The notes: a model not told the origin generated them from the sequence alone. 64,000 nt of DNA from Phycisphaerae bacterium (GCA_027078365.1 JALWYQ010000014.1:1-64000), one strand, 5' to 3'; positions 1-9,338 are shown, counted from the first letter of the stretch. Program-made: numbers and translations.

Positions 1-1
1 T

Positions 2-457
2 GACATTCTGTTTATGCCTCATGTAACATGCTGTTTGGAGTGGCCTATCCCTGGTTCTGGTCTTGTATCGAAAGAGCTGTGGCATAACAGAGAAAAAGAT
101 CCAATTTCGTTAAGACAGGAGTTTATGAGCCCTAAGGGACGCGAATGGCTGATGAAATGGGTGCCTGCACGTGCCTACGATAACGGTTTCTATGCAGTCT
201 TCACAAACCCCGTGGGCATTGATGACGACCAAGTTCGCAACGGCAACGCTATGATTGTTGACCCTAACGGCGATGCCATTGCCGAGTGCAATACGCTTGG
301 TGACGATGTCGTGGTCGGGCTATGTACGACTAGCAAACTCGACACAGCCATGGGAAGAAAACACCTAGCTGCGCGTCGCCCTGACTTGTACCGAGATATT
401 ATTGGTGCGCCAAATGACAACCCAGTTATTGACCCAAGCTGGGATTTGGAGAAATAA
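2..457 (+). CDS. carbon-nitrogen hydrolase (nitrilase superfamily), C-terminal part, truncated by window start
   Basis: Frame stays open to the window edge (DILFMPHVTCC...); RAYDNGFYAVFTNPVG and GNAMIVDPNGDAIAE resemble nitrilase-family C-terminal regions. Confidence 0.75.
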   Translation, partial: DILFMPHVTCCLEWPIPGSGLVSKELWHNREKDPISLRQEFMSPKGREWLMKWVPARAYDNGFYAVFTNPVGIDDDQVRNGNAMIVDPNGDAIAECNTLGDDVVVGLCTTSKLDTAMGRKHLAARRPDLYRDIIGAPNDNPVIDPSWDLEK

Positions 458-544
458 AACAGGTTTTACCACAAAGAACGTGAAGAAATTCATTTTGTGC
501 ATTAGATAATGAAGCTATAAATATCTACCATAAAAGTATTGTAC

Positions 545-574
545 TTGACATCATGTGCAAGATCACCCTATTAT
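545..574 (+). promoter_or_regulatory. candidate sigma70 promoter TTGACA-N18-TATTAT upstream of the 690 ORF
   Basis: Hexamers read directly; spacer 18. Confidence 0.4.
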
Positions 575-689
575 GATTGCGTGAATGCCATTGGCGTTTT
601 GGACAAGAGGGTATAGTAGGATAGTGGAATAAAAATCAAGGTCACAAGTGAGGGTCTTTTTTCATTAATTAATTATTGGAGGATAAATC

Positions 690-1226
690 ATGAATGGTAG
701 CGAAAAGGCTTCAGCCATAACTCGCGCTGGGGTTGTGGTAATGGGGGTAGCAGCCATTGTTGCAGGTATTTATATGTTGCGACCGTTGATTATGCAAATA
801 TCACTACTACACTCTCCTGGTTCGATGGATAAAGGAGCCTTAATATTTCTATTTACGTGTTTATTAGGTCCTGCTATTTTGATATCAACAGGTATAGTGT
901 TCCTACAAAAGGCGGATCATATTGCAGCCAAATACTTTTCTGTTTATTGTTCCGACATTGAGAGAACTATTTATAGGATAGCATTCTTCGTAATTGGATT
1001 ATTCCTTTTTATCTCTGCCATTACTCACGGGTTGCAACTTATCGTCAACCTATCTTGCATATATCTTAAGTCTGGTTTTCCTCTAGAAGGCAGAACCGGT
1101 TCGATGATATGGCCGCACTTGGTTCGATCTCTTATTGATTTAATATTTGGAATTTATTTAGTTTTAGGAGCTCCTAGTCTATTTGGCTGGCATTTGAAAA
1201 GATGTGCCAAAATCGACGAAAAGTAA
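690..1226 (+). CDS. hypothetical multi-pass membrane protein
   Basis: ORF preceded by GGAGG; about 4 hydrophobic segments. Confidence 0.6.
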   Translation: MNGSEKASAITRAGVVVMGVAAIVAGIYMLRPLIMQISLLHSPGSMDKGALIFLFTCLLGPAILISTGIVFLQKADHIAAKYFSVYCSDIERTIYRIAFFVIGLFLFISAITHGLQLIVNLSCIYLKSGFPLEGRTGSMIWPHLVRSLIDLIFGIYLVLGAPSLFGWHLKRCAKIDEK

Positions 1227-1359
1227 TTTTCGCCACGAGAAACATAAAAATCTTGAAGGTGGCAATGGTGTTTAGATTACAGATGGATGTTAAGTAACGC
1301 TTGGGGCTTGGAATCGTATGCCCTTTTAACTGCCTTAACACTAGAGTACATAAGAGGGA

Positions 1360-1932
1360 ATGAAGATAGAATTTCAAACAACTACTGAAGAGGCAATAAA
1401 ATCGTTTAAGTCTTTTATGGCAACAAAAAAGGTTGTAAGAAGATTTTCAAGGTATGGTGTTATTGTCTTATCTATTTGTTTCTTTCTGTTTTTCCTTAAA
1501 CTCAACTATCCATTCACAGGCAAGTTCACGATTAATGGAAAATCTTACCCTCTAGCTAACGCTACAATAGCAATCCTTACAATCATTCCATTTAGCGTAT
1601 TGTTTGGATGGCTTGTTTACATTTATTTAAAATCAATGGTAAAAAGAATAGTTGAGAAGACTATAAGAAGATTGCATAAGCAAACCTTCGGAAAGAAAAT
1701 TATTGAAGTTAACGATGAATGGTTTTCAGTAGAATCACCGATTAGTCTGGTCAAGTATAGATGGGCGGTTGTAGATCCTATTATAGAGACGCAGGAATTC
1801 ATTTTTGTTGCTTCGAGAAAACAACTTATAACATCAATTCCCATACGGGCTTTTAAACGATCCAAAGAAAAAATAGCTCTTGTAGAGTTTTGCAATAAAT
1901 CAATCCGCCTTAATAAGAATAAAAACAACTAA
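1360..1932 (+). CDS. YcxB-like membrane protein
   Basis: Two TM segments followed by a YcxB-like C-terminus (YRWAVVDPIIETQEFIFVASRKQLITSIPIRAF). Confidence 0.6.
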   Translation: MKIEFQTTTEEAIKSFKSFMATKKVVRRFSRYGVIVLSICFFLFFLKLNYPFTGKFTINGKSYPLANATIAILTIIPFSVLFGWLVYIYLKSMVKRIVEKTIRRLHKQTFGKKIIEVNDEWFSVESPISLVKYRWAVVDPIIETQEFIFVASRKQLITSIPIRAFKRSKEKIALVEFCNKSIRLNKNKNN

Positions 1933-2023
1933 CAAAGTTGCTTCAGCGAATTGGACAAACGTGCTACGATTTAATTGTTTTAGGAAATTGAAAATTTCGA
2001 GCTTATAGCAAGAAAGAGAAAAA

Positions 2024-3241
2024 ATGAAAAACAAACTCAAACTTATTGCGGTGATTACAATAATCGCCCTTTTAACCCCTTCTCTTCTTTGCGCAAAGAC
2101 GACCAGCGATTTGAAGACGCTAGTAGAAAGCAACAACGCTTTTGGCTTTGATCTGTATCAAGAGCTCAAAGCCAAAGATGGGAATTTGTTCTTTTCACCT
2201 TACAGCATTTCTACGGCACTTGCGATGACTTACGCTGGCGCATGCGGCGAAACGGAAAAAGAGATGGCGCAGGTTCTACATTTTTCTTTAGCTCAACAAC
2301 CATTACATTCGTCCTTTTCAAAGCTTCAATCAGAATTCAATGACATTCAAAACAAAGGCCACATTCAATTGAGTATAGCTAACGCATTGTGGGCGCAGAG
2401 AGACTATCATTTTTTGGAGAGTTTCCTCAAGCTAAACAAAGAATACTATGGTGCAGGATTAAACCTCGTTGATTTTGCCAGAGAAACTGAAACTGCGCGC
2501 AAAGCTATCAATCTCTGGGTTGAGAATAAAACACAGCAAAAGATTAAAGATTTAATCAAATCAGGCTCGCTCGATTCTTTAACTAGATTGGTTCTCTCTA
2601 ACGCAATCTATTTTAAAGGCGACTGGTCAAGCCAATTCGATAAGAAAAGAACTGTGGACGCTGATTTTCATATCACTCCTGACAAGACTGTCAAAACGAG
2701 TATGATGAGCCAAAAGTCAGAATTTAGATTGAAGGATTTTGGTAGCTTTAGCGCTATAGAATTGCCGTATGAAGGTGATGATTTATCTATGATTATCTTT
2801 TTGCCAAAGAGCATAGATGGTCTGGCAGGATTAGAAGCGCAGCTGACAAGTGTGAATGTGGAAAAATGGCTTAATGAATTAGGTAGTGTTCGCAAAAGGG
2901 AAGTCTCGATTTCCATTCCTAAATTTAAAACTACCAGCGAATTTGAACTCTCCGACATCCTTGGGGCTATGGGAATGCAAGACGCTTTTTCAGAACGGCT
3001 CGCAGATTTCTCTGGGATGACCGGCAAGAAAGATCTCTTTATAAGTAAGGTTATCCATAAAGCTTTTGTGGATGTCAATGAAGAAGGCACAGAAGCAGCC
3101 GCGGCAACGGCGGTGGTCGTTACGTTAAAAGCAATTAGCAGACCTCTAACATTTCAGGCAGACCACCCTTTCATTTTCTTGATACGCGCAAATAAAACAG
3201 GAAGCATTCTATTTATTGGTAGAATTGTTGATCCAAGATAG
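2024..3241 (+). CDS. serpin family protein (secreted serine protease inhibitor)
   Basis: Signal peptide; hinge VNEEGTEAAAATAVVV; FQADHPFIFLIR and GSILFIGRIVDP serpin signatures. Confidence 0.95.
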   Translation: MKNKLKLIAVITIIALLTPSLLCAKTTSDLKTLVESNNAFGFDLYQELKAKDGNLFFSPYSISTALAMTYAGACGETEKEMAQVLHFSLAQQPLHSSFSKLQSEFNDIQNKGHIQLSIANALWAQRDYHFLESFLKLNKEYYGAGLNLVDFARETETARKAINLWVENKTQQKIKDLIKSGSLDSLTRLVLSNAIYFKGDWSSQFDKKRTVDADFHITPDKTVKTSMMSQKSEFRLKDFGSFSAIELPYEGDDLSMIIFLPKSIDGLAGLEAQLTSVNVEKWLNELGSVRKREVSISIPKFKTTSEFELSDILGAMGMQDAFSERLADFSGMTGKKDLFISKVIHKAFVDVNEEGTEAAAATAVVVTLKAISRPLTFQADHPFIFLIRANKTGSILFIGRIVDPR

Positions 3242-3298
3242 ATTAGAGACAAAAGATTTTTACCACGAAGATCATCAAGAACATGAATTCCTGGGATC

Positions 3299-3416
3299 GC
3301 GGAGCCCCAGCTCCGCATATCATGTCGCTACAAAAGCTTTGCTCCGATGGAGCAAGATCTGCAACATAGCCTTGCTATAATCCCAGCGGGATGGTATCTT
3401 TGTAGCCCCGAAAGGG
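3299..3416. repeat. intergenic cluster of four short perfect hairpins (REP-like)
   Basis: GCGGAGC-CCCA-GCTCCGC; TTGCTCC-GAT-GGAGCAA; ATCCC-AGC-GGGAT; CCC-GAAA-GGG. Confidence 0.55.
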
Positions 3417-3507
3417 ATAATTCTATTGAGGATAGTTTTTGTCTGCAGTTAGAGCCGCAAAACTATATCAATATTCTGTTAAAAAAAACATTAAGAAAGC
3501 TCACATT

Positions 3508-4215
3508 ATGGATAAAAGTATCATAAAAGAATTTGCATGGATTGGTAAGGATTATGTTAAGGGCAAGACCAAAGGGGTTGTCCTTGTTTTTCATGGCTTG
3601 GGCGGAGGCACCAAGACTGAACCTAGCACGGAAGAGCTTGAATGGGCCAATAGCGGTGGTCTTGTCGTTTTCCCCTACTACGGACCGTGGTCTTGGATGA
3701 ATAGACAGGCCAGAGCGATGATAGATGAATTGGTGGATGCCGTTTATGATGCATACGAGTTAGATGAGAGTATTCCGTTAATCTGCACAGGCGCTAGTAT
3801 GGGAGGATTGGGCAGTCTTCTCTACACTCGATATGCCAAACGTAGCGTAAGTGCGTGCTTAGCCAACTGCCCCGTATGCGATCTAAAGTTTCACTTCAAC
3901 GAGCGAGAGGATCTTCCCCAAACCATTCGCAATGCATTCCTAGGTTACCCAGAGAGTCTCGATACTCTCTTGGAAGAACATTCACCGCTAGAGCAAGTGG
4001 CCAACCTGCCAGATATTCCGTATCGGATCATCCATGGCGAAAAGGATCCAGCAGTATCTAAACAAAATCATAGCGATAAGATAATACCTGCAATGCGCGA
4101 GCGTAAGCTCAATGTCGAATATGTAGAGGTGCCAAAGATGGGCCATTGCGGGCCGCTGCCACTGAAGGTGCTCGAAGACAATACTTCTTTCGTCGCTGCG
4201 GCGATGAGCGAGTGA
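3508..4215 (+). CDS. alpha/beta hydrolase (prolyl-oligopeptidase/dienelactone-hydrolase-like)
   Basis: HGLGGG oxyanion region, nucleophile elbow GASMGG, late HGEKD and GHCG; the longer ORF starts at 3439. Confidence 0.75.
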   Translation: MDKSIIKEFAWIGKDYVKGKTKGVVLVFHGLGGGTKTEPSTEELEWANSGGLVVFPYYGPWSWMNRQARAMIDELVDAVYDAYELDESIPLICTGASMGGLGSLLYTRYAKRSVSACLANCPVCDLKFHFNEREDLPQTIRNAFLGYPESLDTLLEEHSPLEQVANLPDIPYRIIHGEKDPAVSKQNHSDKIIPAMRERKLNVEYVEVPKMGHCGPLPLKVLEDNTSFVAAAMSE

Positions 4216-4471
4216 GAGTTACAATAGAGAATTGAAAATTATCATCCAGGAGATGATTATATTAATAGGATTGGAGTTAGTGTATATGCGTTCCTAGAGT
4301 AAGACGAAGAACCTCTTGGGTTTTCGGAGAAATTAGACAAATCTTATCAACGTATAACAAAATTTACGGACAAGCCTATAGCTATTTTGTAATTGGACAC
4401 AATAGAATAAAACCTAAGCCTACCAAATACTGATAAAGATCGCTTTTGCAGGGACAGCTACCTAAATATTA

Positions 4472-4500
4472 TTGACACATATATATTTCGCATTTAAAAT
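4472..4500 (+). promoter_or_regulatory. sigma70-type promoter TTGACA-N17-TAAAAT upstream of amt
   Basis: Hexamers and spacing read directly. Confidence 0.55.
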
Positions 4501-4557
4501 TGCAAGATTGTACTTTAAAACTAATGTAAATAAAATCTATTTTTTGGGGGGAAGGAT

Positions 4558-5760
4558 ATGTTTGATACTGGTTCCACTGGTTTCATGTTGCTTGCTACAA
4601 GCCTTGTAATGTTAATGACGCCGGCATTGGCTTTTTTCTACGGAGGCTTGGCCAACAGAAAGAATATTCTGGGTATAATGATTCAGAGTTTTGTTTCTCT
4701 TGGGATTACGACTGTGCTTTGGTTTATTCTAGGTTATTCACTCTGCTTTAGCGGGACTGGTGCAATTATAGGAAACTTAGATAAAGCCTTTTTTATGGGA
4801 ATAAATTCCACCACACCATTTACCAATGGACAAATTCCTGAATTTGTCTTTATCGCATACCAGATGATGTTTGCTATTATCACACCCGCACTTATTACTG
4901 GCGCCTTTACAGGTAGAGTAACCTTTAAATCCTATTTGATTTTCCTTGTTTTGTGGCAAATTTTTGTTTATTACCCATTTGTCCATATGATATGGGGTGG
5001 AGGAATACTACAGCAGTGGGGAATCCTTGATTTTGCTGGTGGAATTGTAGTCCATATTACAGCAGGTTTTGCAGCCTTGGCATCAGTATTTTTTGTTGGA
5101 AAAAGGAAGAATACCAAGCTTCAGCCAAATAACATACCTCTTGTCGCAATAGGAACAGGGCTTCTTTGGTTTGGATGGTATGGTTTCAATGCAGGAAGTG
5201 AATTGAACGTTGATCATATAACAGTTACTGCATTTTTAAATACCGATATAGCTGCTTCTTTTGCAACAGTTACCTGGCTTATTATAGAAACAATTAAAAC
5301 GGGAAAACCAAAATTTATAGGCCTAATGACTGGTGCGGTTGCAGGTCTGGCAACAATAACTCCTGCAGCAGGATACGTCCCTGTCTGGGCAGCAGCAGTT
5401 ATTGGAATAATTGCTTCCATAGTAAGCTATATTGCTGTGGAATGGAAAAACAAAAGAGGCTGGGATGATGCTCTTGATGTTTGGGGAGTACACGGTATAG
5501 GAGGATTTACAGGAACAGTCCTTCTTGGTGTTTTTGCAAGCAAGACATTGAATAGTGCTGGAGCAGATGGTCTGATATTGGGTGGTACATCATTCTTCTT
5601 TAAACAGGTTTTCATATCTGTAATAGCTGCCATCTATGCTTTTGCTTTTACATATATCATGTTATGGCTTATAAATAAAATAACCCGTGTAAGGGTTACA
5701 AAAGAAGAAGAAGAAATAGGACTGGACAGTTCTATTCACGATGAAGAAGCATATGCATAA
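4558..5760 (+). CDS. amt: ammonium transporter Amt
   Basis: Multi-TM; FYGGLANRKN, DFAGGIVVHITAGFAALAS, GWDDALDVWGVHGIGG. Confidence 0.95.
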   Translation: MFDTGSTGFMLLATSLVMLMTPALAFFYGGLANRKNILGIMIQSFVSLGITTVLWFILGYSLCFSGTGAIIGNLDKAFFMGINSTTPFTNGQIPEFVFIAYQMMFAIITPALITGAFTGRVTFKSYLIFLVLWQIFVYYPFVHMIWGGGILQQWGILDFAGGIVVHITAGFAALASVFFVGKRKNTKLQPNNIPLVAIGTGLLWFGWYGFNAGSELNVDHITVTAFLNTDIAASFATVTWLIIETIKTGKPKFIGLMTGAVAGLATITPAAGYVPVWAAAVIGIIASIVSYIAVEWKNKRGWDDALDVWGVHGIGGFTGTVLLGVFASKTLNSAGADGLILGGTSFFFKQVFISVIAAIYAFAFTYIMLWLINKITRVRVTKEEEEIGLDSSIHDEEAYA

Positions 5761-5773
5761 TTAGAAAATATTT

Positions 5774-5808
5774 AAAAGCTGCATCCTGTACAGGATGCAG
5801 CTTTTTTT
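5774..5808 (+). terminator. intrinsic terminator after amt
   Basis: AAAAGCTGCATCCTG-TA-CAGGATGCAGCTTTTTTT, perfect stem plus T-run. Confidence 0.9.
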
Positions 5809-5830
5809 AAAATCCATACGTAAGTTTTTT

Positions 5831-6343
5831 CTATTTTAGCTGCCAGTTGTCAGGGCAATAATCAAACCAGTAACTAGAGAAGACTCCAAGATCTCGGTTA
5901 TCTACGTTGCCAGAAGAATCTAGATCGGCTGCAGGGTTTGAGGTTAGCCAGTACTCGGCTAGATTGTTTAAATCTTCAAGGCCAACCATACATGTGCGCA
6001 CTGTAGAGGTGTTTCCACTGGCAAATCTAATCCAACCAATATTCTCGCCCCAAGCATAACCGCTTAGATTGCCTGCGCCATCGTTTAGGACTCCACCGTA
6101 ATTAGCTGGAGAGAGATTTATCCAGTCAATATTCTCAGCCCATAGAAACCCTTCAACCTTGGAAGAGCTAACATGCACATCGCACCACTGGGCTTTTAGC
6201 CAACCACAGTTCTCACTCCAAGCATATTGCTCTCGAGTAGAGTAGGGATCAATATTTTCAGCAAGAGCCATACTGCAACATGTAAGAGGTAAAATTATAA
6301 GGGTAATCGTTTTCATCTGCTGTTTTTCCATATCAACAAACAT
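5831..6343 (-). CDS. secreted protein with WxENxxW repeats and a dockerin-like C-terminus
   Basis: Signal peptide; YAWSENCGW / LWAENIDWINL / YAWGENIGWIRF; LAEYWLTSNPAADLDSSGNVDNRDLGVFSSYW. Confidence 0.7.
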   Translation of the reverse strand: MFVDMEKQQMKTITLIILPLTCCSMALAENIDPYSTREQYAWSENCGWLKAQWCDVHVSSSKVEGFLWAENIDWINLSPANYGGVLNDGAGNLSGYAWGENIGWIRFASGNTSTVRTCMVGLEDLNNLAEYWLTSNPAADLDSSGNVDNRDLGVFSSYWFDYCPDNWQLK

Positions 6344-6450
6344 TATTCATTATTGATTCATCGACATAAACGAGCGATAAGTTCCCTTAAAACCATAAAA
6401 ACGCAGTTTTTATCACTTACTACCAGAAAAGGCTACGTAAGAAAAAGAAC

Positions 6451-6490
6451 AACTACTAATTTTGCAGAAATTAGTAGTTAGTAGTATTTG
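6451..6490. repeat. 40-bp palindromic direct repeat, copy 1 (overlaps 3' end of the Fic gene)
   Basis: AACTACTAATTTTGCAGAAATTAGTAGTTAGTAGTATTTG; 36/40 identical to 7927-7966. Confidence 0.8.
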
Positions 6491-7832
6491 AATGTCCATC
6501 AGTAGCTGATAATTTGTTTCCTAGATTATCAACCGGCTTGAAATTCCACGCTTTACCTACTTTAAAAGCAGTCAGAAACTCTCTATTTTCTAAATCCCAC
6601 AAATCACGCCGGGCAGTTTCATACACAATCCCATGACTGGTTTTGTGCGATCTAACAGTATATCTATGATATGGATGCCTCAAGGCATGACTCAACAAAG
6701 CTTGCTGTCTATGATTTAAATACTGCATTTGCTCAAGTTGACCACCAAGCCGTTCCAGCTCTGCTGACTTTCTATCTATATAGTCATGTAATTGAGACAC
6801 TGCCTTATCGATAACATCAAGATGGTAGATTATAAAATAGGTCAAGTCGTTATCATCTGTCTCAGTGTACAAAAAGGCTCTTGCATATTTTACTGGAGCG
6901 TTTAATAAAATTTGGGATATTGAGATATATTCAAATAACCAATACCCCTGCTTCAGCATTGCCCAATAAAATAAAGCCCTAGCAGTCCGTCCATTACCGT
7001 CCACAAATGGATGGTCGTAAGCTAACCAAAAATGGATAATAATCGCCCTGATAACAGGGTGAATAAAATAATCGCATCCCCCTCCATTAGCGAATTCACA
7101 AAGCAAATCAAGCCTTCTGGGCAAACTTTCTGCGCTTGGAGGATCATGGAGGACTGTATTATATTGATCCTCAATTCTGACATTATCGCTATCTGAACGA
7201 AAGCAACCTGCATTATCGGGATCGTCTAATGTACCATCAGTTACAATTCGGTGTATTTTAAAAACAATTTCGGGAGTGAGAGGTTCGTTTTTAAGCTCTT
7301 GAATACGTTTCATTGTTTTGAAATTATTGAGAATCATTTGCTCATGCTTATCTTTGGGAGCCCTGCCTGACCTAAGCATATCTTTGGCAACCTTCCTAGT
7401 TGTAGCTGCTCCTTCAAGTTGACTCGAAGTAATCGCCTCCTGTATAAGCGAACTGATGCAATATCGATCTCTATCGCTACTATTGATTTCCTGATTGCTA
7501 GAAAGAATTTCTCCTGCAGAACCTTTATCAGTTTTGTGCAAATGCTCCTGAATATAATCGGTAATTGCAAACTTAAAGCCATGTCCATCTTTATCATAAA
7601 ATGGCAGCATTTTATATAATTTTTCCCTTGCAGATTTTATGCAATACCACCATTGCTCATGATTTAGCCTCTTTGGTGTAGTATAGTAACGCAATTTGTC
7701 CCAGTGAATATATTTTCCGTCAACTGTGGGTTCGGTTCTACGAGTAAGGATTTCTATCCATAAAGATCGTTCTTCCGACTTAAGCATTTCACAGATATCT
7801 CTCTTCACAGGAGGCTTTTGGGGAATTCTCAT
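6471..7832 (-). CDS. Fic/DOC family protein with C-terminal winged helix
   Basis: Fic motif HPFVDGNGR; inhibitory motif SSQLEG (class II [S/T]xxxE[G/N]); C-terminal LNHRQQALLSHAL...TARRDLWDLENREFL wHTH. Confidence 0.93.
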   Translation of the reverse strand: MRIPQKPPVKRDICEMLKSEERSLWIEILTRRTEPTVDGKYIHWDKLRYYTTPKRLNHEQWWYCIKSAREKLYKMLPFYDKDGHGFKFAITDYIQEHLHKTDKGSAGEILSSNQEINSSDRDRYCISSLIQEAITSSQLEGAATTRKVAKDMLRSGRAPKDKHEQMILNNFKTMKRIQELKNEPLTPEIVFKIHRIVTDGTLDDPDNAGCFRSDSDNVRIEDQYNTVLHDPPSAESLPRRLDLLCEFANGGGCDYFIHPVIRAIIIHFWLAYDHPFVDGNGRTARALFYWAMLKQGYWLFEYISISQILLNAPVKYARAFLYTETDDNDLTYFIIYHLDVIDKAVSQLHDYIDRKSAELERLGGQLEQMQYLNHRQQALLSHALRHPYHRYTVRSHKTSHGIVYETARRDLWDLENREFLTAFKVGKAWNFKPVDNLGNKLSATDGHSNTTNY

Positions 7833-7872
7833 TACATCTCTCCTTACGTAAAATACGAATATACTAAAAAAG

Positions 7873-7897
7873 AAATATTAGTAGTAAATAGTATTAG
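7873..7897. repeat. degenerate third copy of the Fic-flanking repeat half, in the Fic promoter region
   Basis: AAATATTAGTAGTAAATAGTATTAG resembles AAATTAGTAGTTAATAGTATTTG. Confidence 0.45.
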
Positions 7898-7926
7898 AAC
7901 ACTTAATTTCAAGAAATCAAGCACTT

Positions 7927-7966
7927 AACTACTAATTTTGTGAAAATTAGTAGTTAATAGTATTTG
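7927..7966. repeat. 40-bp palindromic direct repeat, copy 2 (upstream of the Fic gene)
   Basis: AACTACTAATTTTGTGAAAATTAGTAGTTAATAGTATTTG. Confidence 0.8.
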
Positions 7967-8205
7967 GGGCAATATGTTGAGCGAACCATTCACCGTTATT
8001 TAAAAAGTCCGCTTTTTAGCTAGATCTATACCCTATTCGCTGTTTTAATAAATTTATAGCTAAAAAGGAGAGGGAATCTTCATTGATCAAGGACGCAGAA
8101 GTCCTAAAGCCTATTATCAAGCAATTCAAGTAGCCTAGCCAGTGCCGAGAGATTGTTAGATTGGATTTAACAAAAAACATTCTCAAAAATAGCTAAAATT
8201 GTGTC

Positions 8206-8233
8206 TTGACATGCAAAAAGGCGGTGCTATAAT
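8206..8233 (+). promoter_or_regulatory. consensus sigma70 promoter TTGACA-N16-TATAAT for rplM-rpsI
   Basis: Both hexamers perfect, about 40 nt upstream of the start. Confidence 0.8.
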
Positions 8234-8272
8234 GTGGCACTTTATGTATGAAAGAAAATTACCGACAGGAGT

Positions 8273-8710
8273 ATGTCTATAATGAAGAGTTTCATGGCGA
8301 ACAAAGAGTTGGTTGACCCAAAGTGGCTTCTAGTTGACGCAGAAGATGCTATTTTAGGTAGGCTAGCATCTAAAGTAGCGACCGTGCTTATGGGTAAACA
8401 CAAACCTACATACACACCACATGTTGATACTGGTGATTATGTGGTTGTAGTTAACGCCTCTAAAGTTAAAGTTTCAGGCACTAAGTCTGACTACAAGTTC
8501 TACGATTACTACACCCACTATCCAAGTGGTCGTAAAATCGTTTCTTATAACACAATGATGGAAAAACATCCTGAGCGCATTGTAGAATTGGCGGTCAAGA
8601 GAATGCTTCCTAAGACTAAGCTTGGTAGAGCAATGCTCAAGAAGCTCAAAGTTTATGCAGGAGCGGATCACAATCACATCGCTCAACAACCAGAAAAGAT
8701 GGAAATATAA
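8273..8710 (+). CDS. rplM: 50S ribosomal protein L13
   Basis: KWLLVDAEDAILGRLASKVATVLMGKHKPTYTPHVDTGDYVVVVNASKVKVSG; followed by rpsI. Confidence 0.97.
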   Translation: MSIMKSFMANKELVDPKWLLVDAEDAILGRLASKVATVLMGKHKPTYTPHVDTGDYVVVVNASKVKVSGTKSDYKFYDYYTHYPSGRKIVSYNTMMEKHPERIVELAVKRMLPKTKLGRAMLKKLKVYAGADHNHIAQQPEKMEI

Positions 8711-8728
8711 ATATAAGGTAGTGAATAA

Positions 8729-9229
8729 ATGGCAGATACAGAAGCAAACAGCCCACTTATTGATGCAAGCGTAGCAGCGGCAGTATCTTCAACCGTTACA
8801 GCTGTACCGCAAGCTAAAACAAAAAAACAGACTCCCGATGCAGGCGGTTTTATCTGGGGCGTTGGCAGACGTAAAAGTTCTGTTGCACGCGTTAGAATCA
8901 AACCTGGTAGCGGCAAACTGTTAATAAACAAGAAAGAGCTTAAAGACTATTTCCGTCTTCCACAAGACCAAGATGCAGTCATATCTCCACTTGTAGCTTG
9001 CGATGCTAAAGATAGGTTTGATGTATTCATCAATGTTAAAGGTGGTGGCACTACAGGACAAGCTGGTGCTTCTCTGCTTGGTATCGCTAGAGCTCTTACT
9101 AACTTTGACGAGTCTTTCCTTGCTCCACTTCGTGCGGCAAATATGATGACTCGTGACGGTAGAATGAAAGAGCGTAAAAAACCTGGTCAAAGAGGTGCAA
9201 GAAGAAGGTTCCAGTTCTCAAAACGTTAA
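8729..9229 (+). CDS. rpsI: 30S ribosomal protein S9
   Basis: GVGRRKSSVARVRIKPGSGK... C-terminal KKPGQRGARRRFQFSKR; about 43-aa N-terminal extension. Confidence 0.97.
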   Translation: MADTEANSPLIDASVAAAVSSTVTAVPQAKTKKQTPDAGGFIWGVGRRKSSVARVRIKPGSGKLLINKKELKDYFRLPQDQDAVISPLVACDAKDRFDVFINVKGGGTTGQAGASLLGIARALTNFDESFLAPLRAANMMTRDGRMKERKKPGQRGARRRFQFSKR

Positions 9230-9257
9230 TCTGGAATTTATCTGTTACAGATGTTAC

Positions 9258-9295
9258 AATGGCCGCCAAGATTTATTTTGGTGGCCATTTTTTTT
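9258..9295 (+). terminator. intrinsic terminator after rpsI
   Basis: AATGGCCGCCAAG...TTTTGGTGGCCATTTTTTTT. Confidence 0.85.
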
Positions 9296-9338
9296 GGCTC
9301 ACCTAAACAGAACTGATTCTTTCAAAAAGGATTATTAT

